DNA of 64,000 bases, taken from assembly GCA_008729055.1 (NCBI GenBank), contig SDUX01000007.1:3912090-3976089 (forward strand). Reading direction: 5' to 3'. The notes below the pieces were generated by a model, which ran no database searches, was not told where the DNA came from, and was given only the letters and a program-made list of their open reading frames with translations. The position numbers and the translations under genes are program-made. Shown piece after piece: positions 52,591 through 63,442 of this stretch; positions within the stretch are counted from its first letter, which is position 1, and each line of letters starts with the position of its first letter. This DNA is from Pyropia haitanensis. Taxonomy: Eukaryota; Rhodophyta; Bangiophyceae; Bangiales; Bangiaceae.

Positions 52591-53092
52591 GGTGGCGAAT
52601 GGGGTGGGCGGCGTGCCGCCGCCGCTGGCGCCGCCGCCGCCGCCGCCGCCGAGCCGCTCCCTGACGGGGCTGCCGCCGCCGCCGCCGGCGGCGCCATCGT
52701 CGGGCGCGACCAGCGGCAGCGGCGGCGCGCGGCGCTCCCTCTCCACCGCGTTTACGTCGTCGGCCGCCGCTGCCGCGGCCGCCGCGGCGGACGCGCGGTG
52801 CGGCCCCGCCGGCAGCGGCAGCGGCGGCGGCGGTGGCGGTGGCGGCGGTGGTGGCGGTGGTGGCGGCGGTGGCGGCGGCGGTGGTGGCACGCTCGGCGCG
52901 GCGGCTGGCAGCGCCGCGTCGGCCGGCCTCAAGCGGTTTGGCTTTGGCAGCCGCCGGCTGTGGGCGGGGATGGCCAAGCGGGAGTCGGCGGCCGGGCGGG
53001 CGGGCAAGGGCGGCCGCGGCCGGCCCGAGGAGCCGACCGCGTCGAGCTCCCGCATCCCGGGCGGCCGCACCATGCTCTACTTTTTCCGCTGA
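48455..53092 (+). CDS. Peroxiredoxin-like (AhpC/TSA-type) domain fused to a very long disordered tail
   Basis: ATG 48455 (CACCATGGG) opens a thioredoxin-fold domain of about 170 residues: VVVVFYRGEWSHFC at residues 17-30, then FVSAQSQGKA, VSFYGDDTHALA and AEPAVLALAADGTV, followed by an Arg-rich helix. Relatives read RGxWCPxC. Here the first Cys is Ser27 while Cys30 is kept, so peroxidase chemistry is doubtful. The remaining 1,300 or more residues are Ala/Gly/Pro-rich, with a predicted coiled coil (EERHLRSLSYLRAQQ, about 49802) and short complex patches (KARSGSTVGDARASV, 51438; RPELPPSVLARFARMGRK, 51776). The C-terminus ends RIPGGRTMLYFFR. Coding shifts frame at G/C runs near 49045, 49695, 51350 and 51765. 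A poly-A signal follows 84 bases after the stop. Domain is clear; full protein is inferred. Confidence 0.7.
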
Positions 53093-53175
53093 CGGTGGCC
53101 GCGTCCGCCCGCGCCCGCCGCGCGCACGTGGGGGGGGGGGATGGGCGGCGCCGCGCGCACGCGGCCGCCCGGTCG

Positions 53176-53181
53176 AATAAA
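53176..53181 (+). terminator. AATAAA polyadenylation signal
   Basis: AATAAA lies 84 bases after the stop of the peroxiredoxin-like gene and is followed by a T-run, a normal position for 3'-end formation. The rest of 53093-53650, between convergent genes, holds G and C runs and no gene. Confidence 0.6.
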
Positions 53182-53650
53182 TAAGTTTTTTTGTCAACGA
53201 GGGGGCGCCGCGGCGCCGCGGGTGGCGCCGCGCCGCGCGGCGGTGGTGGCGGCGGCTCGGCCGCACCGCGGGCGGGTGCCGTGCAAAAAATAAGACAATG
53301 CGAAGAGAGCGGGGGGGGGGGGGGGGGGGGGAGGGACCGTCTTGGCGGTTGGCGGCATCCCCTCCCGTGACAGCGACGCGGCGTGTCGCCGCCCAGAGGG
53401 AGGCCGTGGCGTGGCGGCTCCGTCCAAGGCGGGGGACACCAACGGCAGGGGAGACCGGCGCCACGGTCCACTGGCGCAAGGCGATTGCGTACGGGCACGG
53501 CGGGGGGTGGTGTCCGTCGCGCGCGCACGCCGCCAATCCTGCCGCCGCCCCCCCCCCCCCCCCCCCCCCCTCCCACCCGTCATCAGAGACGGGCAGCGTC
53601 TTGCCGCACCGCGCGCCACGCGCCACACGCCGCGCGCGGCGGCCGCCGCG

Positions 53651-55015
53651 TCAGAGGAGCTTGTACTTTTTCCCAATCGTGTCGTCAATCCAGTCCAGGT
53701 AGTAGGAGGTGCGCATGAAGACGGTCGGCCACGAGCTGTCGCACGGGTACCGCTTGGAGCCGATCGCCGACGAGACGAGGCCGTACTGCACAAAGCCGGT
53801 GTTGTTGCGGCTGGTGTCCACCGCCCACAGGGGACCGCCACTGTCCTGTAGACGTGATAGGAAAAATCAGAGAGACCAGGCAGAGGAGCAGAGGGGGGCG
53901 GGCGGGTGAACGGAACAAGGACGTCATCCATCGACAGGGCAGCAGCACCAGAGGGGGAATACAGCCCCACCAGAACACCCACCCACCCACGGATCAACGA
54001 GCCACGCACACCCGTCAGTACCGTGGTCCATAGATCTCCCGCACACGCACGCCGCCAGAGTGAGCGGCCCCACGAGTCACACGGCGGCGCATCCGTGATG
54101 CCCGTCGACACGACCACCCCGACCCACCACGGCGTGACAAACCCCCGGCCCGCTCAGCCAATGGTCGACCCCACGCACGCAGCCCTCCCCACGGCACCAC
54201 CCAACACCGCAACGCACAAACGAGCCGCGGTCCCCCCTCAGCCACCGGCCGGCGGCGCCCTCCCCCTTCCCCCCCCAAACCCCAACGTACCCCGTTGCAA
54301 CTTCTCCTCCCATTCAGCCCCGCACACAGCTCCTGTGACGTGGCGATGGACAGCAGCGCCAGCCGCTCGTACCGCGCGTTGCACTCCTTCACGTCAATCA
54401 CCGTCAGCTGCGCCTTGATCAGCTGGTCCGACGCGGTCCCGCCCGGCGACTGGATCCGGTACCCCCACCCCGTCAGCGTGCGCAAGCTCCCACTCCGTGG
54501 CAGCTTGGGCCACGGGTTGAGCCGCACCACCTGCAGCGAGTAGGCCGCCACCTGCGCGTCGGTCACGTCCCGGCCGAGCACCACCACCGCCACGTCCGAC
54601 CGGCTCGTCGCGGGCTGGTACGCCGGGTGCACGACGACGCGGCCAATGGGCATGTCCAGGCCCTGGCCCAGCTTGAGCCCGCCCAGCCGCACCGTCGAGT
54701 TGGCATTGATGTTGCAGTGCGCGGCGGTGAGGACGTGCCGCCGCGTGATGAGCGTGCCGGCACACGCAAAGCGGTCGGATAGGAAAAACTTGGCGTGGAA
54801 GCCCGTCGGCGTCTGCCACTGCGCGAGCGTGCCGCCAATGACGCGCTCCGTCGGCGCGTCGTCGTCGTCGTCGCCGCCGCCCAGGTCGCCGTCATCCTCA
54901 ACGTCGGCAGCCGTGGCCGCCGCGGCCGCCGTGGGGGGGAAGGGGGGGGGTTCGCCCGCCGCAGACGGGGGCGCCGCGGCCTCGACGGCGGCGGCGACGG
55001 CGGCGGCGGTGGCGG

Positions 55016-55079
<64 letters not shown>

Positions 55080-55364
55080 CTTGCGGGCCCCGCCCGGCCG
55101 CGACGACCGCGGTGACCAAAGCCGCCGGCCGTCGGCGGGGCCCAGCCGGCCGCCGCCCACGGTCGGCGCGGCGACGGTGACCGCGTCGGCGGCGAGGGCG
55201 GCGGCCGCCACCAGCAACGCCGCGGCGGCGGCGGCGGCGGCCCAGCGTCTTGGCGTGGCGCCACACCCGTCACACGGGCGGCGCGCCCGGCGGGCCGCCG
55301 CGGCATGGCCGGCAGACGGGCCGCGGACGGCACTGCGTGGCGGGGAGGCGGGCCGGATCATCAT
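53651..55364 (-). CDS. Secreted trypsin-like serine protease (S1), two exons
   Basis: Exon 1 (55364-54291) begins MMIRP, with a hydrophobic Ala/Leu segment at residues 42-61 acting as signal peptide or membrane anchor. A poly-Ala stretch and an acidic run (DDDDD) precede the activation site ..ER/VIGG. The catalytic His is in LTAAHC and the Asp in RSDVAVV. Exon 1 ends at SCNG. The donor GTACGT (54290-54285) and acceptor CAG (53848-53846) bound a 445-nt phase-0 intron. Exon 2 (53845-53651) starts DSGGPLW with the catalytic Ser, so splicing restores GDSGGP. It then runs to the S1 C-terminal helix (TSYYLDWIDDTIG) and stop TGA 53651-53653. Spacing of the triad matches chymotrypsin. Probably secreted or a zymogen in the secretory path; substrate unknown. 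Confidence 0.92.
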
Positions 55365-58300
55365 GGTCAGTTAAGGGGAGGTGGGGGTGGGTGGTTGGCG
55401 GTTGGGGGGGGGGGGGGGGGGGAGGGAGGGAGGGAGCCGAGCAGAGGAAAAAAAGGGGGGGTGCGCCGTGACGTGAGGTGGGGGGGGGGGGGAGAGGGAC
55501 AGCGGAAAAAAAAAGGGGAATAAGGAGGGGTAACGTGGGGGCAGAGACACCGGGGGGGTGCGGAGGCCGCGCGCACGGTGGAAGGGACGGGAGCCGACCG
55601 CGCGGCGCGGCGGTGGATTGCACGACCGCCGCGCGTCGGCCGGGGGCGGGCCGACGGGCGGGCGGCGCCGGCGGCCGGCGGCGCGACGTGGCGGCGGCCG
55701 TCCCGGTGGCGAAAGAAGGGGAGCGGGGGGGAGGGCGAGGGCAGTCTGGTGTGGCGGGCGCTCTACCGGCGCCCCCCCTCCCCCTCCCCTCCCCCTCCCC
55801 CTCCCCCCCCCCCCTCCCCCCCCCCCGCGGTAGCGACCGCGACGGGGACCGCGGCCGCCGACCGGCAGCGGTCGGCGGGGCGCTAGGGACCGCGGCCGCC
55901 GACCGGCAGCGGCCGGCGCGGGCGTAGCTCGTATCGCCACGACGCGGGTCTCGACGGCAGCAGCGTGGCGACAGACGCGGCACACACGCGCACCGACGGT
56001 GCTTGGAGGGGGGGGGGGGGGGTGGGTGGGAGCACCCACGTCCACCCTCCAAAGCAGCCAAGGTGCAGCACCGGCCAACGCGGGCGCGTGCGGGGCGCAT
56101 CCACAAGGCGCGGCCGTCACGGTGGGGAACCGCGCCGCAGCAGACCCGCCGTAGTGGCAAGGCGGGGGAGGGGGGGGGGGGGTGGGAAAGGGGGCGCGCC
56201 GAGGGGGTGCCGACGACGGCGGCGCGGCGGGAGCGGCAGCGGCCCGCCGGGCGGGGGGGGGGGCGTCCCGTGGGCGGCGGGGGGGGGTGTGTGACGCCCG
56301 CGTCGTGCTGGCCCGACCGCCGCCGCCGCCGCGGCCGCCGCCGCGCCGCGGCCGCGCCACGCGCCAGGCGCGGCGGCGGGCGTGGCCCGCCGCGTGCCCG
56401 CCGCGCGCCGCCGCGGCGGGGGGGTGCCGCCGGCGGCGGCGGCCGGTGCGGCGGCAGCGGCGGCGGCAGCGGCGGCGGCGGCGGCAGCGGCGGCAGCAGC
56501 AGCGGCGGGGGGGCGCCCCCTCGGTGGGACCCCCCCCTCCCCCCCCCCCCCCCCAGCCACGCCAGCCCGACACGCCCGGCCGGCCAGTCGGCCAGCCGGC
56601 CAGTCTACTGGCCGGCGGCGGCCTGCCGGCGGCAGCCCAGCGGCGGGCGCCCCCCCCCCCCCCCCCTCCCTTCCCCCACGTGGTCGGCCGGCCGGCCCGC
56701 CGGCCGCCGACGGGGGGGGCCGGCCGCCACGGGCGGCGGCGGCGGCGGCCGCGGCGGGGCGGCACGCGCCCAACGGGCGGCCGGCCCGCCGCGGCCGGCC
56801 GGCCGCCGCCGCCGCCGCCGCCGTTGGGGCGCCGCCGCCGGCTGATCCGCGCTGTCTGACGCGGTCGCCCTGCCGGTGGGGGGCGTGGAGGGGGTGTGCG
56901 GCTGTGGGGTTTGGGGGGGGGGGGGGGGGAGGGGGGGGGGTGTCCTCGTGGGGGGGGGGTGGGGGGGGGGGGGGGGGGGAATGATGCGCCGGGGGTGACG
57001 GACCCGACCGGCTCGTTTGGGGGCGCCGCCGCTCCTGTCGTCGTTGCCTGTCGTCGTTGGTGTGGCCGGCGGCGTGGCGGGGGGGGGAGGGCGTCGCGTG
57101 CCCGCGGGCCGCCCGTAGGGGGCCTGTCATCCTCCCAGACGGGCCGCGCGGCGGTGGTGCCGCGGCTGGCCACACGAGGCGGGCCGTGTCCAAACGAGGA
57201 CCCGACCGGGTGCACGCCGGCCAGGGTCAAAACTGGAAAGAATGAGGGGTGGGGGAAGCGTTCCGGTGGGGGGGGGATGGGCGTGGGCAACCCTCCCCCC
57301 CACGGCACGTTGCAGCGGGGAGCGGCCCGCGTCACGGGATATGGCCACAACCGTGTGCCGTGCTGCTACCGGGGAATGCACGCCGGTCTCGGCCACCGCG
57401 TGGGGGGGGGAGAACACGCACCGACAAACTCCAGCGCTGGCGAGGCGGGGGGGAGGGAGCCGCCGCGCGCGCAGGGGGGGGGGCGGGGGGGGGGGGGGGT
57501 GCCGACAAACCCCACTGGAGCCACGCCGACGCGCGGCACGGCGGCGCGCCGCGGCGCGTCGCACGATCGCGGGGGAGGGGGCTCCACGTTGGCGTCACCC
57601 GCCGACGCGGGAAGGCGGGGGTGGGGGGGGGGTGGGGGGGGGGGGGGGACGCCGGCTGGCGCGACCCCGCCCGCCGCCGCGGGCGGCCGGCCGGCCACCC
57701 CCCCCCCCCGCCCCGCTCGCCGTACCGCCACGGCGGGTGGGCGCGGCGGCAGCGGCGGCGGCGGCCACGCGGCGGGGGCGGGGTGGGTGTGGGAGGGGCA
57801 CCCGACGGCGGGCATGCGACGGGACGGGGGGCTGACAGCCAACAGGCGGGGGTGCGGAGGAGGGGGGGGGGGGGGGAGGTGCGGCACGGCGGGACGGAAC
57901 GCCAGCCGACTCGCCCCCCCCCCCCCCCGCCGCCGCCGCGCGGGCGGTCGTCGCTCCCGGCCGGCGCCACCGCCGCGGCCCGCAACGGCGCGCGGGGTGG
58001 CCGCCGTCGCGGCGCGGCGGCGGCCGGGCCGTTGGGCCGCGCGCCGCACACGGCCGGCCCGCGGCGGCGCGCTTCCACGCGGGCGCGCCCGCGCGGCGGC
58101 CGCCACCCTGTGGCGGCACCAGCCGGATCGTCAGTCGTCGTCCGTGGCCGGACCGGGGGGGGGGGGGTGCCAAGCGGGCGGCACCGTTGCGACCGGCGCC
58201 GGGGCCGGCCGACGCGGTGCGGCGGTCGCGGTCGGCGCGGCGACCACGTTTCGCAGCGGCAACCGGCCGCGCGATTCAGACACACCGGCGATGCAACGGA

Positions 58301-60262
58301 AAAAACCAAGAACGAGTACAATTTCCCTGCCAAGTATTTAAAAGCATCAATACCCGAGAGAGGAGCGTTGGGGGTTACCCGTAACGTCCCACACCGTGGG
58401 AACGACTTGTCACGTGCAAGTCCAACCATGACCCACAGACAAGGATGGTTGCTCGGGACGACGCGCGTTTGTCGGTCCTGGCAACCTCGCGCTGGCTGGG
58501 CGCGGTGGTTCCCAGCGGCCCCGCATCGCTTCCTGGCGGCAGCGGGGGGGGCGGGGGGGGGGGGGAGCACCCGCCCCCATCCCCTACCCATCGCCCCTCT
58601 GCCGCGTTCCACTCCCCAGGTCAGCACAGCAACGCGCACGCGCCGCCGCGGCGCGCTCCCACGCGGGCCGCCACCCACGGCGGGGGCACGACCAAGACCG
58701 CCGCCGACGGTACGCCCGGCCACCTCGTACCGCCGCGTCGGACGCGTCGCCACGCGGCCAAGCGGCCACGACCGCCACACCCGCCGCGCACGGCACGCCG
58801 TCGCCGGCCGGGGTGGGGAGGAAGCGACGCACCACCGACGGCACGGATCCGCGGGTCCTCGCGTATGGCGCGCCGCGGCGGCCGCCGCCGGTCGCGGCGG
58901 TGACGGCGGCGGCGGCGGTCGCCACGGCGGCGGCGCCGCCTGCTGCGGCCGCCCCGATTTGTTGCCGCCGTCCCCGCACGTGCGTCGCCGCCCGCGGCGG
59001 GGGGGGGGGCGCTCGCCGACGCGGCCGGCCTGGCCGCCGCGACCGCCGCGGACCGCGCGCCGCCGCGGCCGCCGCCACCGCCGCTGCCGCCGCCACCGCC
59101 GCGCGCCCGCCAGGGGCCGGCGCGGCGGGCGCCAGCCGCACGGCGCGGCCGCTGCGCCGCGAGGGGGTGGCCAGCCCGACGTGGCGGCTGGCACGGCGGC
59201 CGCCGCGGCGGCCGCCGCCGCCGCCCGCGGCGGTGGTCGTGGCGCCTCCCAGACGCGGCCACCCCGCGGGACGACCCGTGCCACCCGTCCCGGTGCTCAC
59301 CGGTCGCCGCCGGCGTGGCGGCGGTGGCGGCCGCCAGCCCCGCGGCCGTCCGCTGGGGGGGGGGTGGCCGGGTCGGGGGGGGGGGCGGGGGCCCTCCCCT
59401 CCCCGTCGGCCGCCGTCGTCGTCTTCCGCCGCGGCGGCGACCGGGTCTCCCCCCCAGCTGGGGCCGCCGCACCCGCGTGTCCGTCGCCGCCGTGCGGTCG
59501 TGCGGGGGCGCCCCACGGCGGGCCCCGACGCGTGCCCGCCGGTGGCCGCGGCGGCCGCCGCGGGCGGCGTCGGCACGGCCGCGGGGGGTGGTGGGGTGGA
59601 CCAAGCGGGACGCGCCGCGCCGTGCGGGCCGCTGCCGACGTCGCGGTGCTCGCCGCGCTGCTGCCGTTGCCGGCCGCCGCGGCGGCGGCAGCCCGCCAAC
59701 GGGGGATGTGGGGGGGGGGGGGCGGCCGCCGGCGGCCGCCACGGTCGCGGCGGCCGCGGACGGGGGGGGGGGAGGGCGGGAACGTGAGTAGGGGTGAGCC
59801 CGCTGCCAAGCGTGCCAAGGTGGCCGACGTCAGCGTCCCCATGGTGGGGTGACCGCCGCTGGCGGGGACCACGCCGCGGTCACCGCTGCGAGCGTCGCTG
59901 GCCGTGCCGTCTGTGTGTGCTCACACACATGTCCGCATTGCTTTCGACTGGGTGGCTCTGCACTCGGCGTTCGTTGCTTCCCGCGCTCGTTCGCTTGGCC
60001 CACCGCGGGCAGCCGCGCGCAGCGGTAGCCGTCCCCCACACGCCCTGCTCCCTGCCAGCTGGAAAGGACGGCGGCCAACCGACCGTGGCTCCGGAGGCAG
60101 GCGGCCTCTGCTCGGGGCACTGCACTGCCTCCTTGCAGCTCGGGTGCCGTTCCTTTGCGCGCTGGTGCCGTACACGTCGAGAGCGTCGCCCAAGCTGTTG
60201 TCGAAAGGGCAGTGCCGGGCATCCGTTCACAAGCGGCCCAGAAGTGGCAATGGTGAGGGTCA
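55365..60262. other. G-rich low-complexity region, no convincing gene
   Basis: 55380-57240 has many poly-G/poly-C runs, a GGCC/CCGG-rich palindromic stretch (56570-56620) and Ala/Arg/Gly frames on both strands. 58290-58440 is an AT-richer island with TATTTAAAAG (58335-58344) that could be a promoter facing plus. After it, 58800-59850 has Ala/Arg-rich frames, a GTGAGT donor-like site at 59784 and a possible short terminal frame (AAKRAKVADVSVPMVG, stop 59852), but no domain. 59860-60262 is ordinary sequence with no gene seen. Confidence 0.45.
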
Positions 60263-60294
60263 GACCAGCGCTGTACCGTCTAAACCGTCTCAAG
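60263..60294 (+). repeat. Left member of a 32-bp inverted repeat
   Basis: Matches the reverse complement of 61039-61070 at 28 of 32 positions by eye, with CTAAACCGTCTCAAG identical. The pair encloses 808 bp. Confidence 0.75.
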
Positions 60295-61104
60295 CTTTTG
60301 TTGCGAACAGGGCGCCGGCACAGCTCCCACCCACCGCCGGCACAGCTCCCACACACCGTCGCCAGCCACCCCCCCCTCCCCCGCCGTCAACGGCCGGACC
60401 ACCCCCGCCAGCGGCGCGACCTGCGACGAGTTGGTCATGCCCGACGCATTGCTCCCGTCCTTCAGCGACTTGATGTAGGAGCGGGGCTTCAGGAGCTGCG
60501 TACGGCTCCAACGTTCTGACGCTTTCGTGCTACAAAATCCCGCAGCGGTCGGTGCACTGGTCTGGCTCACAAGACAAGATTCGTGTTGTGAGAAAAGTTT
60601 GTCCATCGCGACGGGCACGTACAGGGTGGACAGGAGGAACACGCACGGGCCGACGCCCGCGGCGGAGGGGGCGGCGGCCGCCGCCGCGGCGGGCCCGCCG
60701 CCGTCGTCGCCGCCGCCACCGCCGCCGACGAGGTAGGACGCGCAGAGGACGGCAAACGACGAGGCGAGCGCGGCGGGCGTGGCGCCCGCAGTGACCGCCG
60801 CCGTCGTGGCCGCGGCGGCGGCGTTGTCGGCAACCGCCGGCAGCGGCGCCAGCCGCAGCAGTGCGGCGGGGCCCATCCACGCGGCCGCCGCGGCGGAGCG
60901 GCGGAGGAGGGCGAGCTCGGGGAGGGCCGCCGTCGCGGCGGGCCCTCTTTCTGGACTCTGGACGGAGCTTTTTCTGTCACTCCCGCACTCTGTTTTCGCA
61001 AGCGCGCGGCCTCGGTCGCAGCCAAAAAGCAAACGATTCTTGAGACGGTTTAGCCGACACAGCGCAGGTCCTTGGCTCGGCGGTTGCTCAATACAGTAGT
61101 TCAC
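60280..61104 (-). CDS. Doubtful ORF with hydrophobic segments
   Basis: Not recognised. 274 codons with two hydrophobic stretches that could span a membrane (ALASSFAVLCASYLVG and GPCVFLLSTLYVPVA), separated by a Gly/Ala spacer. Both ends lie in the inverted repeat, so the true gene, if any, is probably shorter or spliced. The middle part (about 60520-60960) looks most like coding. It could also be part of a transposon-like unit or non-coding. Confidence 0.25.
   Translation of the reverse strand: MNYCIEQPPSQGPALCRLNRLKNRLLFGCDRGRALAKTECGSDRKSSVQSPERGPAATAALPELALLRRSAAAAAWMGPAALLRLAPLPAVADNAAAAATTAAVTAGATPAALASSFAVLCASYLVGGGGGGDDGGGPAAAAAAAPSAAGVGPCVFLLSTLYVPVAMDKLFSQHESCLVSQTSAPTAAGFCSTKASERWSRTQLLKPRSYIKSLKDGSNASGMTNSSQVAPLAGVVRPLTAGEGGVAGDGVWELCRRWVGAVPAPCSQQKLETV
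61039..61070 (-). repeat. Right member of a 32-bp inverted repeat
   Basis: Reverse complement of 60263-60294 with four mismatches. Together the pair could be terminal repeats of a short element or the arms of a foldback. Confidence 0.75.
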
Positions 61105-61777
61105 AAAGAGTTACACATGTCCAGACGCCATTGGTGGATCTGGATTCGGGCTCCCCACGCGCTCGATGCCCACGAGGCGGGGCCCCGTCATGGATCGCAA
61201 CACACGCCTGCTGGGGTGGAGCGGCGGCCAAGCCTCACCGCCCACGGGTACAGAGGACGATTCACGGTTTTAGGCGGCTTAAGTCAAGGCTGAGTCACAT
61301 GGCTCAACCTCAGAAGTGTACTTAGTGTACTTGACATCCGTACTTAACACGCTGAGAAAATGTACTCTTTCGTGTGCGAGACGGAAGGCAGAGCAAGTTT
61401 GGCGCCACCAGAAGCCCGCCCTTGGCCACCGAGACCCCACCGTCCGCCCGTTGCAGGCATCGCAGAACGCCAACAGTTTCATGGGGAGACGGAGCGCGCC
61501 TTTTTGTGCCGGGCTTCGAGCGCCACCGCTCTCGTCCATCCAGTGGCAGGCTGTGGACGTGCCGATAAGAGACCACGCGCCACCGACCTTTGTTGCTCTG
61601 GCAGGCGTGCTGGGTGGCACACAACACCACCTGTGTTCCTCCGCGTCGGTTTGGCACCCGTCCCCCGTCCCCCCCCCCTTGCTTTTGCACCTTCCTTGCC
61701 CCATATCTCCGTCTTACCCCCCCCCCCGCGCCCACTCCCCGACTTCTCACGTTCTTTAGCGACTACCTCTGATCAAC
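61105..61777. other. Upstream region of the PIF/Harbinger ORF
   Basis: Moderate GC, with short palindromic patches near 61280-61350 (GTGTACTTAGTGTACTTGAC). No gene supported. The left end of the Harbinger element should lie here, but no terminal repeat could be matched because the right end is outside the window. Confidence 0.4.
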
Positions 61778-62779
61778 ATGGCCGGCGGCCGCCGCGCATC
61801 CGACACAGCCGTGAACGGGCGCAAGCGGAAGGCAACTGGCAAGACGAAGGGACGCGCCAAGAACTTCTACCCCGGGGAGTGTGTTGGTGTCCTTACGGCA
61901 GCTGTGACGCACTGGGCGGCGTATCGCGCTCGCCGTACAGGGGACATGAAGCGACGCGCAGGCGGCGCTCTACTCCAGGCGTTTGTAGACGCCACCCCCG
62001 CAGCCGACCAGCCCATGGCGCGCACGCGGACGGTCGCCGCCGTGGACAAGAAGATTAAGAACCTCCGCACCCGCTTTATTGCCACGTGCGCGGTTATCAA
62101 GGGTACGGGCATGAGTGCGGCCCACAAGGAGGACCAGATTATCAAGTTTGGCGGGGCTATGCTTTTCGACCTGGCGCGCGAGGCGTTTAAAAAGTCGCAC
62201 GTTTCAACCCAGCAGACGGTGCACGAGCCGATGGACATGTGCGCGGATGCTGCAGCGAGCCCCGGCTCGCCCGCCGCTGGGCGCGCCCCGGGCGGGCCGC
62301 CAGCAGGGGGGAGTACGGGGGGGGACAGCTCAGTTGCTGAAGGAATGGATGGCGATGAGGGGCAGGACAACGCTGCAGCTGATGACCGAGAGGGCAGCAA
62401 GAGCGACGGCGGGTCAGCAGCGGAGAGCATTGGCGGCGAGAGCGATGGCGGCGCGGGCACTGGCAGTGAGGAGGCCAGTTCCTCCTTCTCATCCGGCAGC
62501 CCCGCCAGCAAGGCACCTTCGCACACGGCGACCGCCGCCGAGATCGAGGCCAGCTCGCCCAAGCCCAAGAAGACCAAGAAGCCCACGGCGGCGGCCGTAC
62601 TGCGCGAGTATTTGCAGCAAAAGCTTGTCACGGAGGGGGCCAGTGGGGCGGGCAACGGGGGCGCGAGCGGGGCGGCTGGGCGGGGCTCTGAGGCGGATGA
62701 CGTCACGGACACTGATGTGCGCCGCGCCATGGTGAATATGCTGAACGCGTACGCCGAGAAGGCCCGCCGTGCGCAGTAA
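61778..62779 (+). CDS. PIF/Harbinger-associated Myb/SANT-like DNA-binding protein
   Basis: A 333-residue, intron-free protein with good start context (CAACATGGC). A Lys/Arg-rich N-terminus (NGRKRKATGKTKGRAKN) is followed by a helical domain (about residues 28-150) with W at HWAAYRA, AVDKKIKNLRTRFIATC and IIKFGGAMLFDLAREAF. This fits the degenerate Myb/SANT proteins encoded by PIF/Harbinger elements, which help bring the transposase to the transposon ends and to the nucleus. The middle is acidic and Ser/Gly-rich, then a Lys-rich patch (KPKKTKKPTAAAVL) and a helical C-terminus. No sequence family is certain; its place beside a Harbinger transposase is the main argument. A domesticated host gene is possible. 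Confidence 0.6.
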   Translation: MAGGRRASDTAVNGRKRKATGKTKGRAKNFYPGECVGVLTAAVTHWAAYRARRTGDMKRRAGGALLQAFVDATPAADQPMARTRTVAAVDKKIKNLRTRFIATCAVIKGTGMSAAHKEDQIIKFGGAMLFDLAREAFKKSHVSTQQTVHEPMDMCADAAASPGSPAAGRAPGGPPAGGSTGGDSSVAEGMDGDEGQDNAAADDREGSKSDGGSAAESIGGESDGGAGTGSEEASSSFSSGSPASKAPSHTATAAEIEASSPKPKKTKKPTAAAVLREYLQQKLVTEGASGAGNGGASGAAGRGSEADDVTDTDVRRAMVNMLNAYAEKARRAQ

Positions 62780-63442
62780 TAGTAGGCACTCGCTCTTTTC
62801 GGTTATACTCCACGCATCCGTTTCTTTCTTGTTTGTTGGTTGAATGAACGATTGTTCTCCTCCGTCATTCACTGGTCGCTCGAGCTCCACCCCGCGCCCC
62901 CCCGCCCACCCTTCTTCACATTCTCGTGGCCCCTGCCTCTCAAGTGGCTTGCTTGACCTCAACGCCCTATCGGCATCCTCCCCCCTCACGCCTTTGCCCA
63001 CACTTCCACCCACTCGCACAGAGCATCGTGCCCTGCGCCCCCCCCCTCCCCCTCCGCACCCCGCGAGCGTGGAACACCTCCCCCACCAGGCTCCCCGCAG
63101 CTACGTTGCCCGTCCGTCCTCTCTGGCGCCCCTCCCCACAGTAATCGGATGTCGCGCTGCGCCCCTGGAGCTTGTCACTGTTGTCCTTCCTGCCTAGGTC
63201 TTGCTCCGCCGCCCCACCTTCTTCTCCCCCCCCTTCCGCAGCCAGCCGCGTCACTCAATCCTGCACGGCCACCCCACCGACACACACCCCCCAGCCCCCA
63301 ACGCTCCGCACCCTGGAGCCCGCCGCAGCGTCCTTTCCCACAAACCCGCTCGCTCCCCCCTCACCCACCCCTTCCTCAACTGCGCTGGGGCATCCGCGCC
63401 AATCCGCTGACCCGCCGCCCCTACCCCCCCAGATGGCTACAA
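62780..63442. other. Spacer between the two transposon genes
   Basis: Pyrimidine-rich, Pro-coding low-complexity sequence with C runs and no gene. It joins the 3' ends of the two convergent transposon genes. Confidence 0.5.

Noticed and set aside
57249..59852. An 867-codon plus-strand gene
   Set aside because: It passes through many poly-G/C runs without any complex segment except the last 25 codons, and crosses an AT-rich promoter-like island at 58290-58440.
61105..61777. Left terminal inverted repeat of the Harbinger element
   Set aside because: Short palindromic patches exist near 61280-61350, but without the right end no terminal repeat can be matched.
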